A stretch of 64,000 bases of DNA from Hygrophila difformis (GCA_030278955.1 JAOANR010000005.1:2957431-3021430); one strand, 5' to 3'; counted from the stretch's first letter, positions 31,946 to 43,572 are shown. Made by a program: numbers and translations. Notes: generated by a model not told the origin, from the sequence alone.

Positions 31946-34001
31946 CAAGTCCATTCTCCATTTATATCTCAGTAGGGATAATATATGAAGAATATAAGTC
32001 AGAATATTTCGCAGCTTATATTGATTCAGGATCAGGTATTTGCACGGCAAAACTAGGAGTTTTCCCTAGCGAAGCTATGGAATCATTACCCATTATTGCA
32101 GGAAGAGATTTTTCCCAAAAAATCTTAGTACTAAATAAGGGTATTCGACAGGCCAATATCATGATTGGAGGAGCATTTGGTACACCTTGGTATAAGGTAA
32201 AAACGTCTCCTATTTACTTTCATGACACAGGAGCGGATATTTTGTTAGGAAATAATTTCATACAATCCTTTACAAAATATGTTCAAGATAACAAGAGAAA
32301 TTTGTTAATATTTACCACAAGTTGTGGAAATGAGATACAGGTGTTGCACAGAGAAAAGACATTCAACAGGTTAATTCCTATATTATTTCGCAGCAAACGT
32401 GGTGATAATGATGCCAAACTAACCCATCCAAAAATGCAGGATAAAAGAAAGTTTGGTAAGGCTTTGTTGTCTTTTAGACAGCAAGGATTCGATGAAGCTT
32501 CTATTGAGAAAATTATAAACCTCAAAGAAGCAATGCAGGAAATGAAGTCATTAAATATAACTTCATTAGACATTGATGGGGAAACTAAATTGTCCCTCAA
32601 AAATGTCAAAAGACTTATCCAGAGAAACTTTAACGAGGATCATCTGGCATGGTGGGATAAAAACAAGATCGAAGCTACTCTAAAGGTAAAAGAACAATAT
32701 AAATATGAGTATGTTCGATACAAACCCATCTTAATGAATATGCATGATAAGAAAGATATGCAGCAAATTATCAAGGAGCATATCGATCTTAAACTCATCG
32801 AGCCTGGAGTCTCAGCTTATAGTAGCCCTGGATTCTTGGTAAGAAGCCATGGTGAAATAAAAAGAGGTAAACCCAGGTTGGTAATAAACTATCAAGGTAT
32901 TAATAAAATAATACAGTTTGATGGTTATTACATTCCGGGTAGAGAACACTTAATTGATTGCATCAAATGTGCTAAAGTGTTTTCTAAATTTGATTGTAAA
33001 TCTGGTTTCTATCAGATTAAGATGGAGAATGAGTCGAAGAAATTCACAGCAGTCTCCACCCCACAAGGGCAATATATTTGGAATGTTATGCCAATGGGGC
33101 TTTCCAATGCCCTCAGATATTCCAAAGAAAGATGGATAATCTATTTAAGGATTATCTAGAGTTCATGTTCGTTTACATAGATGACATTCTGATTGCATCT
33201 CGAAATATAAATGAACATATTAAACATCTTGAAATATTTTCAGATGCATGTCACAAGGAAGGTCTTGTTATCTCTGAGAAAAAGACTACTATCGCTGATA
33301 ATAAAATTGAATTCTTAGGAGTTCAAATTGATGAAGCATGGATAGAGTTATAGGAACACATTGTGGAGAAAATCCACAATTTTCCTGACATATTAAAAGA
33401 CAAGAAACAACTTCAGAGTTTCTTGGGAGTTGTAAATTTTGAAGGCATGTTTATAAAAGACCTTGCAAAATATAGAAAGGATTTTAGACCACTCCTGAAA
33501 GAGACTGAAAGCTCTAGATGGAAATGGGAAGAAATCCATACCAAAAGAATTCGTGAACTAAAGCAAGTCTGCAATAGCTTGCCAAAACTCGCGATACCTC
33601 AAGACGAGGATGAGCTGGTAGTCTACACAGACGCCAATGATTTTCGATGGGCAGGAGTGCTCATGAGAAAAACAACTATGAGTCAAGAACCCTGTAGATA
33701 TACAGGAGGGTTGTTCACTGAACAACAAGCCAAACTCTGGCACATTAATGAAAAAGAATTCTTTGCAATATGGAAAACATTTAAAAAATGGCATTTATTC
33801 TTACTTGCAAAGAAATTTGTATTAAAAGTTGCTAATACTAATGTTAGAGCTTTTCTAAAAAATAAACTTGAATCAAAAATTAAAAAAGCTCGTGTTATCA
33901 GATGGCAAGCTGAATGTCAATATTATACTTATGATATTGATGTTATAAAATCTCATGAAAATGTTCTTGCAGATTTCTTGACGAGAGATGGAAGCATTTG
34001 A
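31942..34001 (+). pseudogene. Pararetrovirus protease, reverse transcriptase and RNase H
   Basis: The protease shows the catalytic AYIDSGSGICTAK (about 32008-32046) and ADILLGNNF (about 32236-32262). The RT spans about 32740-33350, with QGINKII, FSKFDCKSGFYQI and the active-site YIDDILIAS (33174-33200). RNase H follows, with VYTDANDFRWAG and NEKEFFAIW. Three defects are visible: a frame change near 33105, consistent with loss of one base; an in-frame TAG at 33351-33353; and a probable loss of an RNase H catalytic aspartate, where KVANTNVRAF has Ala in the expected Asp position. The start overlaps the movement protein by ATGA, and the end overlaps the next ORF by 14 bases. Confidence 0.88.
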
Positions 34002-35280
34002 AGCTGATTCCATCATTACGAGATTCAGACACCTCAGAGAAAACCTAGAGGAGCTATCAAAGCATTTTGGACAGCTCGAGATCAATGCACGAGCAGCTGG
34101 CCAAATACAACAGAGTGATGTGGACATGGTCTGCAACAATATACGAAACTCCCATATAGCAATGACAGCGCTATGGGAAACAGTATTAGAGCCAATCAGG
34201 AAGGCGTCAGCCTCTCTGGTAAACAAAGAGAAATGTGCCCAAAAAGCTAAGGTGGTCACATATGAAGAAGCAGATTCAAGCACTGCTTCAAAGGAACCAT
34301 TGTCGGATACCGACAAAAATGTTGAGCAAGAGGAAAGTCACCTTTCCGAAAGTTCAAGTCAACCCACTGCCTTTGGGGTAAAAGAGGAAGAAATTAACCT
34401 TAGGCCAGTGACAGGCACCTCTAAGGTTAATTCAGAAGAGAAGGTGATTTCTACAGCCTAGTTGGACTACCAAGGAAAATGGGAACAACTAGTTTCCAAA
34501 AAGGGAATTAACCCCAGCAAGACGGTGATCGAAACATCCGGAAGATACAACAGGGTCTGGATGCTCGAGGGATCAAAGCCAGAAGAGATTTGAAAGTGGT
34601 ATGATTTTGGATCATTAGCATCGGTTCATACTACATCACCAGGGTTTCCGGAAATTGAAAAACTTCCGGGATGGATAAGTAGCGTAGTGCACGAATCATG
34701 GCAGAACAACCCGCACCTGCAAAGATGAGATATTCTGGAGCTTAAGTTCATTTCAGCAGCACCAGAAATAGTCGGGAAATGTTCTTATCCGGTCTTTCAC
34801 TTTATTAAATTACAAAGACCTGATATGATTGCCTTCAACAGAGTTAAGTCTATGTATGAGAAGGCACCATTGGTATTTTCAATCAGCGAAGATGAGATCT
34901 CCACCAGACGAGCATGGGGATTCTGGGTCTGTCTCACAGAGATGGAAAAGGTCAAATATCCATTTAAAATATTTTCCAATAATTTAAATGGATCGTTCCT
35001 GGTTAATTCTTTAACAGAGAAAAGCACGGAGTTTGCGGAAACCTCTTTTGAAAAGAAAAAGTTACTCATCTGGGAAAATAAGTTGCCAGCAACAGAGTCT
35101 ACCAGAAGAAAGGCATGCAACATGATGCATGTTGGGCAATGGGATAATCACATATGCCCATATTGCATGGAACATGAAAAACCCCTATTCGGTACAAAGA
35201 TTCGGGTAACCCAAAAGAAAGCTGAATCTGGACAAGATAAAGTAAAGAAACGTCCAAAAAAATTTCACAAGTCCAAGTGA
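33988..35280 (+). pseudogene. Pararetrovirus last ORF, transactivator/inclusion-body position
   Basis: The ATG at 33988 lies within the end of pol. One frame runs to the TGA at 35278-35280, but TAG at 34459-34461, TGA at 34591-34593 and TGA at 34726-34728 break it; there is no frameshift. The N-terminus is helical and acidic. The C-terminal part holds a WVCLTEMEKVKYPF-like core, a CPYCMEHEK cysteine pair and a Lys-rich tail. In related viruses this position encodes the P6-like transactivator that lets ribosomes translate several ORFs of one RNA, which fits the ATGA-coupled ORFs here. I assign the role by position; sequence similarity is not certain. Confidence 0.7.
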
Positions 35281-35443
35281 AAACAACTGGATGTAAGAGA
35301 AAGAGAGGTGTCGGCAAAGACCCTACAATAATGGCCGACAAAGTAGAGAGGGGCAGTTGGCAAGGGCATGTGACGAGTTGACAAAGGAGCCCACTAGCAA
35401 TAATTCTGGCAGAATAATAATGTAGGCTGGAATCTAAGGCAAG

Positions 35444-35520
35444 TGACGTCACTGCGTTCGTCACAAGAAATTAGAGTTTGTTTGGAGTCCGTGATTAAAG
35501 TCCACGGACACCTATAAATA
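35444..35520 (+). promoter_or_regulatory. Pararetrovirus promoter: TGACG activator motifs and TATA box
   Basis: TATAAATA lies at 35513-35520. About 62 bp upstream, TGACGTCA (35444-35451) is followed by CGTCA (35458-35462), so TGACG motifs occur in both orientations. This resembles the as-1 element upstream of the TATA box in caulimovirus 35S promoters, bound by TGA-type bZIP factors. Function is inferred. Confidence 0.72.
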
Positions 35521-35730
35521 GAGGAGATTGAAGCATATGGAAGGTATCAGAAATCCTCCCAACTCTTCAAAATAATAAGTTGTATTTCCTTTCTGCAAAA
35601 ATTTCCTTTCTGTATTTGTTTTTCATATGGGGTCAGTCCCCAGAGTCAAACATCCTCATATATGAGGAGCTAAGTGTTAGTCTTCTCCATTAGGAGAAAA
35701 ATATTTCTGTAATATTTTTAATATTTCTTC

Positions 35731-35736
35731 AATAAA
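35731..35736 (+). terminator. Pararetrovirus poly(A) signal
   Basis: AATAAA lies about 210 bases after the TATA box, the expected place for the terminally redundant caulimovirid transcript. The sequence continues only to about 35813, where the copia LTR starts. Confidence 0.65.
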
Positions 35737-35813
35737 ATCCAGGCTTCCAAATATTCTAAATATTCCGATATATAATTAAAACCTTTGCCCCAAACCTTGA
35801 TACATCCTAAAGT

Positions 35814-36491
35814 AAGTTGTTTACCCAGTTCGGTCATGTAGACCTACATCTGGGGGCATACCAAGCCAGGTTCATCTCACTAATCATGAATGCTGAAAAC
35901 AATCAATCAACACAGAACATAAGAGCAATCAAACCTCTCACAGACTGAATTCGGATACTGGAACACGACCAGTAGTCTGGCAAGTGTCTCGACCACACTT
36001 CAACCACTCTGACTTCTCCTCATTCAATCATCAAGCTGATTCTCCTCTGTTTCAACTGTCATCAATCGATCTTCAGCTTCCTCAATTACCATGAGTGAAC
36101 TCTTCCAGATCTCAGCATCTCAATGCAAATGATCAGGATGAAAAACATCTCAATGCTTCTCCATCCATAAGAATTCGGAATACAAAATTACACAGAAATT
36201 ACTCAATGCAAGCAACTACTATGCAACACATGAAGAATGATATATGTGAATCTAAAATGATCTCTCTAAAAACTAAGTACAATAGTGATCTCACATATAT
36301 ATATATCAGTGTAAAACATATGAGACGGTTATCTCCTCAGAAAGCACAAGAATCTTCCAGAAGATTCTCAAATAACCGCTCAACAATAAGTTGTAACAAA
36401 CTCCAGCTGGCACCTGCTCAGATAAGGTTTGTTGTTGATGAAGAGTGTGAACAACAGTCAGACAACAACTCTGCACAAAATAACCTTAACA
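35814..36491 (-). repeat. 3' LTR of Sirevirus-like element, truncated
   Basis: It matches 43666-44368, including TTTACCYAGTTCGGTCATGT at the left and CCTTAACA at the right. The first part of the right copy (43573-43665) has no counterpart here, so the outer end is deleted at the junction with viral DNA. A TA microsatellite in the right copy is much shorter here. Confidence 0.88.
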
Positions 36492-36505
36492 ATCTCCCCC
36501 TTTTT
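36492..36505 (-). promoter_or_regulatory. Polypurine tract of Sirevirus-like element
   Basis: On the minus strand AAAAAGGGGGAGAT directly precedes the LTR start TGTTAAGG. A second tract of similar type (ACAGGGGGAGT) lies at about 36781-36791 just after ORF3, recalling the multiple tracts of Sireviruses. Confidence 0.8.
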
Positions 36506-36809
36506 GTGGAGAGGGCATACAAACCTGTAGTTCAGAGGGTCAAAAAATAACGAGCAAATAACAGTCATAAAAAGAAAGATATCAGCAACATTAAAAACCA
36601 TGAAAAGCATCTAACTGTTATCAGCAGTCATCGGCTAGCAGTCATCACCATACACCACTCACAGATAAGTTTTTACAAACCAAGAAATACCATCAAGAAA
36701 TACCATCATAGTAGTCAGTCAGACGTAAGAACATCAAAACTACCCCTCAAAAACACAATCATCAATCATCATCTGAACTTACTCCCCCTGTTTGTGTGCA
36801 TCGACACAA

Positions 36810-38320
36810 AAATTAGGCATCATCATCAGCACTGTCAACCAGTTCATCAGGAACGGCAGCAGCATCCGAATGAAAATTTCTTGGCAAAAGACCAAGAATC
36901 TGAGTATGAGCACGACGAATGGCAATATATTTTCAACCACAATGGTCACCTTGTCATTTAAACCACATAGCATACCACGCAGATGGACAACCAATTGTTC
37001 ACCAGGCATTGGCGGTCATTTCTTAATATCATTGTACATATCAATCAGGTTACCAGCAGGGGCATGGGCCTTAATTAGCTCAATTGGTTCGCCTTGTTTA
37101 GAATGGACACCTTGTTTCTCAAGTAAGGCAGTGATTAATGCAGGGTAAGGTAGTACATTACCCTTCTTAATCTTGTCTGGTGTGTAACCTATCATCTTAT
37201 CAAGCACAATCTATCCAAAGTTAAGAATCTCAAAATATTTATCAATAGATAACAAGAGTTTACCCATTGCAGAACTTAGTTGAGAAGCATTTTTGGTTGG
37301 AAACACATTGGACGAGCAGAAACGAAACAGACAGGTGTATTTGAGTGTTAGCTCATGTGGACTGAGCTGATTTTTCCCAAATGCAATACACTTTTCTCCA
37401 GAAATGGTCTGAGCAATTTTCATCGTTTCCTCATTCAGATAGTTGAAAGGATTTCTATCATCATCGTTAGCAGGTACCTTTAATACCTCATTGATCACAG
37501 TCGGTGTTAACTGAATAAACTTGCCACGAATAAACACCTTCCCATACCACTGGCTACTAGGATTCATCACATCCTCATGAAGATTTGCATAAAACTCATA
37601 AACCAAATTAGAAGCATACCTTTTCAGTTTAGAAGCCCAATGCATAAGATGTTTAGATTCCAAATACTCCTTAAACCCTAGTTCATTGTAAAGAGGGTGG
37701 AAGAATACCTCCTCGGGTTTGAGCTTTCTCTGGCTAAGATCACGAGTCCCATAACGCTTCATCTCCCTTGTATAGTAGGTTGGACTGTAAGCATCTTCAG
37801 CTAGTAACTCTGCGGGTTTAGTCTTAGATCGTTTAGGACGAGGAGTACCAGAATCTTGTGAGCTCCTCTTAGTCATTTTCTTCTTACTGGGTCGTTTGGA
37901 CAACTCACCAACAACAGCTTCAGAGTTTCCTCCTTCAGTGTTTTCAGGTGTAACCTCCATCTGTGGGTAGTTGGCATCACCCGCATTCTCCTCCTGTACT
38001 GGATAATCTTCTTGCCTGATGAAATCAGAGGCATTTCCTTCGTACTCACCCTCGCCTTGATTCTCCTTCTCCTGAGTTTGTTGATTATCAGCACCATCTA
38101 GCACCTGTTCACCTGTTTCTCCAACATTTTCTGGAACATCAGTGAGTGCAGGTAGCGATAACGCAGGTTCAACAGCCTGCAAAGGTATTGCTTCCTTTGT
38201 GATTCCTTCTCTACCAACATTTTGATCGCTAATTTTTCCTTTAAATTTCCCTGAAATGTGAACTTTCAAAAGCGAAGAATAAAGTGTTTCAAAACCTTTC
38301 TGAAGACTCTCTTTTATCAT
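36810..38320 (-). pseudogene. ORF3 downstream of copia pol, putative plant transposon protein domain
   Basis: A 369-codon open frame (38320 to 37211) is followed in the same frame, after one stop, by a further 63 codons (37207-37016), then by a tail that needs one frame change near 36930 and ends with acidic residues. The N-terminal third is low-complexity and Gln/Glu/Asn-rich. A basic nuclear-signal-like patch follows (SKKKMTKRSSQD and PRPKRSKTK). The rest resembles the domain annotated as putative plant transposon protein, with LVYEFYANLHEDV, VFIRGKFIQLTPTVINEVL and LPYPALITALLEKQGV. Its position is that of the env-like ORF of Sireviruses, but I see no clear signal peptide or membrane anchor. 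Function is unknown. Confidence 0.7.
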
Positions 38321-38532
38321 AGCTAAAACTGTCTAAAAATAGGGGTAAATCAATTGACGTGGTCTGCAATGCCTCTGCAGTTTTTCTGCAATCATGACGA
38401 CGTGCAGGGGCTATAACTGTCCCATCAGTTTTAAAAATCCCTCAACTCTATGCAATTCTCAATTTGAAATCCGTAGCAACTTCTCTTTGGGCCATTTCCT
38501 CTCTAATCACCGGTCCATGTGATTTTTGATCC

Positions 38533-41500
38533 TTAATTTTGATTGCAAAGGCTCAACTCCCTTCTGAGCCCTTCAAACTTTTCTGCACCTAACGATTTAG
38601 TCAGGATGTCAGCCGGTTGTTCTGATGACCCAACATGTTCAATGTTACAAACTTTATCCTCCACTAAATCTCTTATGAAGTGATATCGAATATCAATGTG
38701 TTTACTACGACTGTGGTAACAGGATTCTTTGAAATGCATATAGCACTTGTATTGTCACAAAGAACTTTGAACTCCCTTTTGATTATACCATAGTCTTCTA
38801 ACATTTGTTTCATCCATAACAATTGTGTGCAGCAACAAGTTGCAGCAACAAGTTGCAGCAACATATTCATCCTCCGCTGTGGATAAAGCAACAATGCTTT
38901 GTTTGCGTGAGTACCAACTCACCAAATTATTCCCTAGATAACAACAACCTCCCATTGTTGATCGCGGTCATCACAACAGCCTGCCCAATCTGAATCAGTG
39001 AAACCAATTAAGTCTAAAGTTGATATTTTTGAGTACCAAACACATAATCCAACTATGCCTTTCACATACCACATGATCCTTTTAACTGCCTTTAAATGAG
39101 TTTCCTTAGGATCACATTGAAAACGTGCACAAACTCCGACGCTAAATGAAATATCCGGCCTTGAAGCTGTCAAGTAAAGCAAACTTCCAATCACGCTTCT
39201 ATATAATTTTTTATCGACATTAGCTCCAATATCTTCCTTTGAGAGTTTGGCTTGTTGTGCCATAGGTGTTCGAATCACCTTGCAATCCTCCATATTAAAT
39301 TTCTTTATCATATTTCTAGTATACTTCTCGTGACATAGAAAGATTCCATCTTCCTTTTGATTCACTTGAAATCCTAAGAAGTAATGTAACTCACCAAGCA
39401 TACTCATCTCCAATTCAGACTTCATGGCTTCCACAAATTGTTCTTCAACTTTTCTGAAGTTGATCAAAAAATAATATCATCAACATAGATTTGAGCTACC
39501 ACAATATCGTTGTTCCTGTGTTTCACAAACTATGTCTTATCAACCGAGCCTCTGATATACTCATTTTCTATCAGGTAGTTTGACAGTCGTTCATACCACG
39601 CCCGTGGTGCCTATTTTAATCCATATAAAGCCCTTTTAACTCTATACACATACTGAGGAAATTTTGGATCTTCAAATCCTTTTGGTTGAGAAACATATCT
39701 CTCTTCTTTGATTCTTCCATTCAAAAATGCTGTTTTAATATCCATTTGAAACAGCTTGAAGTTCATAGAACAAGCTATGGCTAACATCATTTGCACGCCT
39801 CCATCCCAGCTACCGGTGCAAATGTTTCATCAAAATCAAGACCCTCAATTTGAGTAAAACACTGTGCAACCAATCTTGCCTTGTTACGAACAATGTTTCC
39901 TTTCTCTTCAGATTTATTTTTGTAAACCCATTTTGTACCAATCACATTGATGTCCATGGGTTGTTCGACTAAATCCCAGACTTCGTTCCGTTCAAATTGT
40001 AGTAGTTCATCCTGCATAGCAGCAATCTAATATTCATCTTGTAAAGCCTCCTTTACATCTTTCGGTTCAATCTTTGATACGAAACAATTGAATCCAGCAA
40101 TATCTCTGAAATCAATTTGCTTATTTCGTGTTTGCCTCTGAGCTGTTGAATCGCCAATAATATCCTGAGATGAATGATGTTTAAGAGTTCTTGGTCCAGG
40201 TTTTGGACCTCATCTTCTTTCAGTTTCAGCCTGAGGTGGTTGTTGATCTGATGTTTCAGCAACCTCCGTATTATAGTCCTCAACTTCCTTATCATTATCA
40301 TTATTGATATCTTGAACAACTTCATCAAGATTGCTTTTCTGTTGATCAATCTGACATCTCACAATCAAATCATCATCATTCTCTTTGTCTTTCTCAAGTG
40401 GTCCAACATCCTCAAAAACAACATTGATAGATTCAACAACCTTCTTTGAATCTTTCAAATATACTCTAAAAGCTATAGAGTTTGAAGAATAACCAAGAAA
40501 CCATCCTTCTTCGGATTTTTAATTGAATTTCTTCAATGGTGTTCTATCCTTTAGAACATGACATTTACATCCAAAGATATGGAAATATTTGACACTAGGA
40601 CTCCTTCCATTCCAGATTTGATATGAAGTGAGGTTAGTATGTGGTCATAGATACACCCTGTTAACAATGTGACATGCAGTATTCATAGCTTTAGCCCAAA
40701 ATCCTTTCGATAATGTGGATGTATGCAGCATTGATCTAGCCATTTCTTGCAAAGTCCTATTCTTCCTTTCTGCCACACCATTTTGTTGTGGCGTTTTGGG
40801 AGCTGAAAACTCATGTCCAACCCCATGCACCTTACAAAAATCTTCAAACCTTGAATTTTCAAATTCTCTTCCATGATCGGTTCTAATTCTGATGATTTTC
40901 TGTTGTTTCTCCGTCATCAGCCTCAGACATAATTTTTCAAAAACATCAAAAGTTTCATCTTTCGATCTCAAGAACTCTACCCAAGGGTAACGTGAGTGCT
41001 CATCTACACACACAAAAATGTACTTTCTTCCTGTTAGACTCTCAATTTCAGATGGACCCATTAGATCCATATGAAGAAGTTCCAAACATCGTGAAGTAAG
41101 CAGCTCATCAGCTTTCTTATGCTGTGCCTTGGTCTGTTTTCCTTTCGAGTAACCACCACAGACCATATCCATGTTACTGGGTAATCGGGGCATACCTCTG
41201 ACAACTCATGAACAACTAATCTTCTGCAAGGCTCTAAAATTCATGTGACCAAGTCTTTGATGCCAAAGAGTTGTTAAATCATTCTTAGATAGTAATGCAT
41301 GCTGAACTTCCTTTTTCTGAACATAGCAGTTGTTCTTTGATCTATTTCCAATCATCACGCATGCGTTTGCTTCATTGAAAACCCTACAAAAATTCTTAGT
41401 AAACTCTACACGACAATCATCGTCACACAGTTGACTTATCGAGATGAGATTCGTTGTCAATCCTTCAACAAAATAAACTGAAGATAACTGTGATAAGCTA

Positions 41501-41799
41501 TCATCTTTAACATTCCCGAAGCCTGAAATTCTGCTTTTAACTCCATCACCAAAAACATCTCCACAATCACTATCTTCAAAGTTTGTTAAAAGCTCCTTTT
41601 AACCTGTCATATGTCGTGAACAACCTGAGTCAAAATACCACCTTTCACTATGCATTCCTTTCCGAAGTGAAAGAACTACAAAACATTTCAACCGAACTCG
41701 CTTTCTAACCCAAACTTTCTGTAACTGAATTTTCTTTTGTAGATCATCCGATGGCCAGACTACGGCATTACCACGCATTAAGTTTCTGACAATTCTCAA
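38533..41799 (-). pseudogene. Copia pol: protease, integrase, reverse transcriptase, RNase H
   Basis: Listed in transcript order. Protease: WYFDSGCSRHMTG (about 41640-41600). Pre-integrase: LTTLWHQRLGHMNF (about 41285-41240). Integrase: LHMDLMGPSE, IRTDHGREFEN and TPQQNGVAERKNRTLQEMAR (41193-40645). A linker rich in acidic residues follows. RT: NEVWDLVEQP and ARLVAQCFTQIEG (40017-39787), MDIKTAFLNG, YVYRVKRALYGLK, and ELHYFLGFQV (39467-38934); the YVDD-type active-site region lies in the poorly open stretch near 39470-39500. RNase H: FTDSDWAG, STAEDEY, CDNTSAICISKNP, KHIDIRYHFIR and QPADILTKSL, ending at 38533. Many frame changes and stops separate these blocks, so the enzyme is dead. A CTGCTTGCAGCAACAAGTTG-like local duplication near 38840 disrupts RNase H. 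Confidence 0.88.
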
Positions 41800-41912
41800 A
41801 CAAGTATCAGCGTTGTGGCCAGGTATTCTGCAGTATGCACAATCTCTGCTCTTAGATTCTAATTTTGAAACCTGTGCATTAACCTTTGAAGTCTGCTGAA
41901 GAAAACCACCAC

Positions 41913-43507
41913 TTACAAACTTCCTCTGATTATCTGACTTTTTCCCAGAAAACCAATACCAGTGAAGTCTTTCGGTTGTTTTCCTAACGTAAGAACATCG
42001 TCAAGTTTTCCCTTTCCTTTAAAAAGTCTCTGAAATTCCTGATTCTTAGCTTGAAGCTGATTAGATTCATCTTTAACTGCATTCAATTCATCTTTGAGAA
42101 GCGCAAGATCCTTTAAGGCTTTTTCTTTCTCAAGAAATAATCCATCATATAGTTTCTTTAAGGTCTCAAGTTCTCCTTTAAGTAACTTCTTTTGCTCAGA
42201 AGTTTTATCTAGTAGCATTCCAGTGTCAGTAAGTTGTTTCAACAATTTATTGTTTTCCTTTACTGCAACTGAAAATTCTCCTTTCAGGAATTTATAGGCT
42301 TCATAAAGTTGTTCGAATTCCTCATCTTCTTCACTATCATCTGTGAGACTACTATCAGCATGTGAAGATACAGCAATACTACTTTTTCGAACTGATTTAG
42401 ATGTCTCTTGTAAAGTGAAAGCAAAAACTTCTGAATCAATGTGTTATTTTTCTGACGGATTTTCATCCTCATCATCAGTCAAAGAAACTTGTAGTGATTT
42501 TCCTTCTCTTCTCTTAGCAGTAGGACACTCACTTCTAATATGACCAGTTCCATTGCACTCATAACACTGTAGTTCAGAAAAAGCATCTGGTTTCTTAAAA
42601 TCCCTAGACTTTCTCTGCTTCCAATCATTCTTGCCTTTATAGCTTTGTCTGCGATTTCCAGTCGGTTGTTTATCAGTTGTTGGCTTACCAGACTGATTTC
42701 GGTTCTGATATTTTTTATTCTTAAAATGTTTTGCTCTTCTTTCCTGCAACACCTTAGATACACTTTTCGAGATAAAAGAGACTTCATCATCATCTAAGTC
42801 TTCTTCCTTACTTTCAACATTAAGAGCAATATTCCTAGCAGTATTATTCTCTATGTAATTTAATTCATAGGATTGAAGTATTCCATACAAGCCTTCTAGA
42901 GAGATAGTGTTGACCTTGTCTAACTCCTCCAAGCATCAACCTTAGGATAAAATCTTTTAGAAACCGTTCTTAGCAACTTTCTAACTTGCTTCCTCTCATC
43001 CCACACAGCACCAAGAGACTAAGCCTGACTAACAATATCTTTAAATCTACCATAATAAGCAGATATGGATTCATCATCACTCATACGCAAGCTATCAAAG
43101 AGTGTTTCAATACGTTGTAGCCTAGTAGCTCCAACATCTGCAGAACCTTCATGCGCTATTTCTAAAGCTCTCCATGCATCATAAGCAGTAGTATAAATCG
43201 AAATCATTCTATACTGAGTGAAATCCATAGCAGCAAAAAGAGCATTTAAAGCAGCAAAATTACCTTGCTTGGCTAACCTTTCAGCAGCAGTTAGCTCAGC
43301 TCTCGTAACAGGTCTGGTTGTTGGTGGATCATCTTCATTAGCTGGAGTCACTCGTCTGGTAGGTTGTTCCCAGCGTATTTCAATTGCCTCATCAGCATCT
43401 TCACCTAGTGACGCTATGCATGCCTTCATTCTCGTTTTCCAGTAACTGTAGTCAGTTCCATCAAACAATGGTGGACGAGAGACTGAAGAACCTTCCTTAT
43501 TGCTCAT
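41913..43507 (-). pseudogene. gag: Copia gag with zinc knuckle and coiled coil
   Basis: The start is ATG at 43507 (MSNKEGSSVSRPPLFDGTDY). The N-terminal block (43507-43019) has WKTRMKACIASLG and the UBN2-type capsid motifs (LRMSDDESISAYYGRFKDI). After a broken interval it continues at 42932 with LEGLYGILQSYELNYIE, a basic Asn/Gln/Lys-rich region, and the knuckle CYECNGTGHIRSEC (about 42570-42530) followed by an acidic SLTDDEDENPSE stretch. A Lys/Leu/Glu heptad-like coiled coil lies at 42245-41990. Long gag with coiled coil after the knuckle is a Sirevirus trait. Frameshifts occur at about 43015-42935 and 42440-42250. Confidence 0.85.
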
Positions 43508-43554
43508 CTTCTAAACATATCTGATCTACTCAATTACGCTAGAGCACTGGATTA

Positions 43555-43566
43555 GCTCTGATACCA
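43555..43566 (-). promoter_or_regulatory. tRNA primer binding site of Sirevirus-like element
   Basis: On the minus strand TGGTATCAGAGC lies a few bases inside the 5' LTR end (CTGGGACA AACAAG). It matches the initiator Met-tRNA complement. Confidence 0.9.
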
Positions 43567-43572
43567 CTTGTT

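Larger units (their letters stand above)
28600..35813 (+). mobile_element. Endogenous pararetrovirus (Caulimoviridae), near complete, disrupted
   Basis: The order is primer site, coiled-coil ORF, coat protein with zinc knuckle, movement protein, protease-RT-RNase H, and a last ORF in the transactivator position, followed by a promoter with TATA box and a poly(A) signal. There is no integrase and no LTR. The order coat protein, movement protein, pol, last ORF on separate frames resembles cavemoviruses and solendoviruses more than badna- or caulimoviruses. The linear copy is opened in the leader. It cannot express a full set of proteins: stops and frameshifts affect ORF1, the coat protein end, pol and the last ORF; only the movement frame is open. 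The right end is cut by a copia LTR at 35814, the left edge is approximate. Confidence 0.88.

Noticed and set aside
28600..35813. Reading the pararetrovirus as an infectious or fully functional copy
   Set aside because: Coat protein, pol and last ORF carry stops or frameshifts, a catalytic residue seems lost, and both ends are incomplete.
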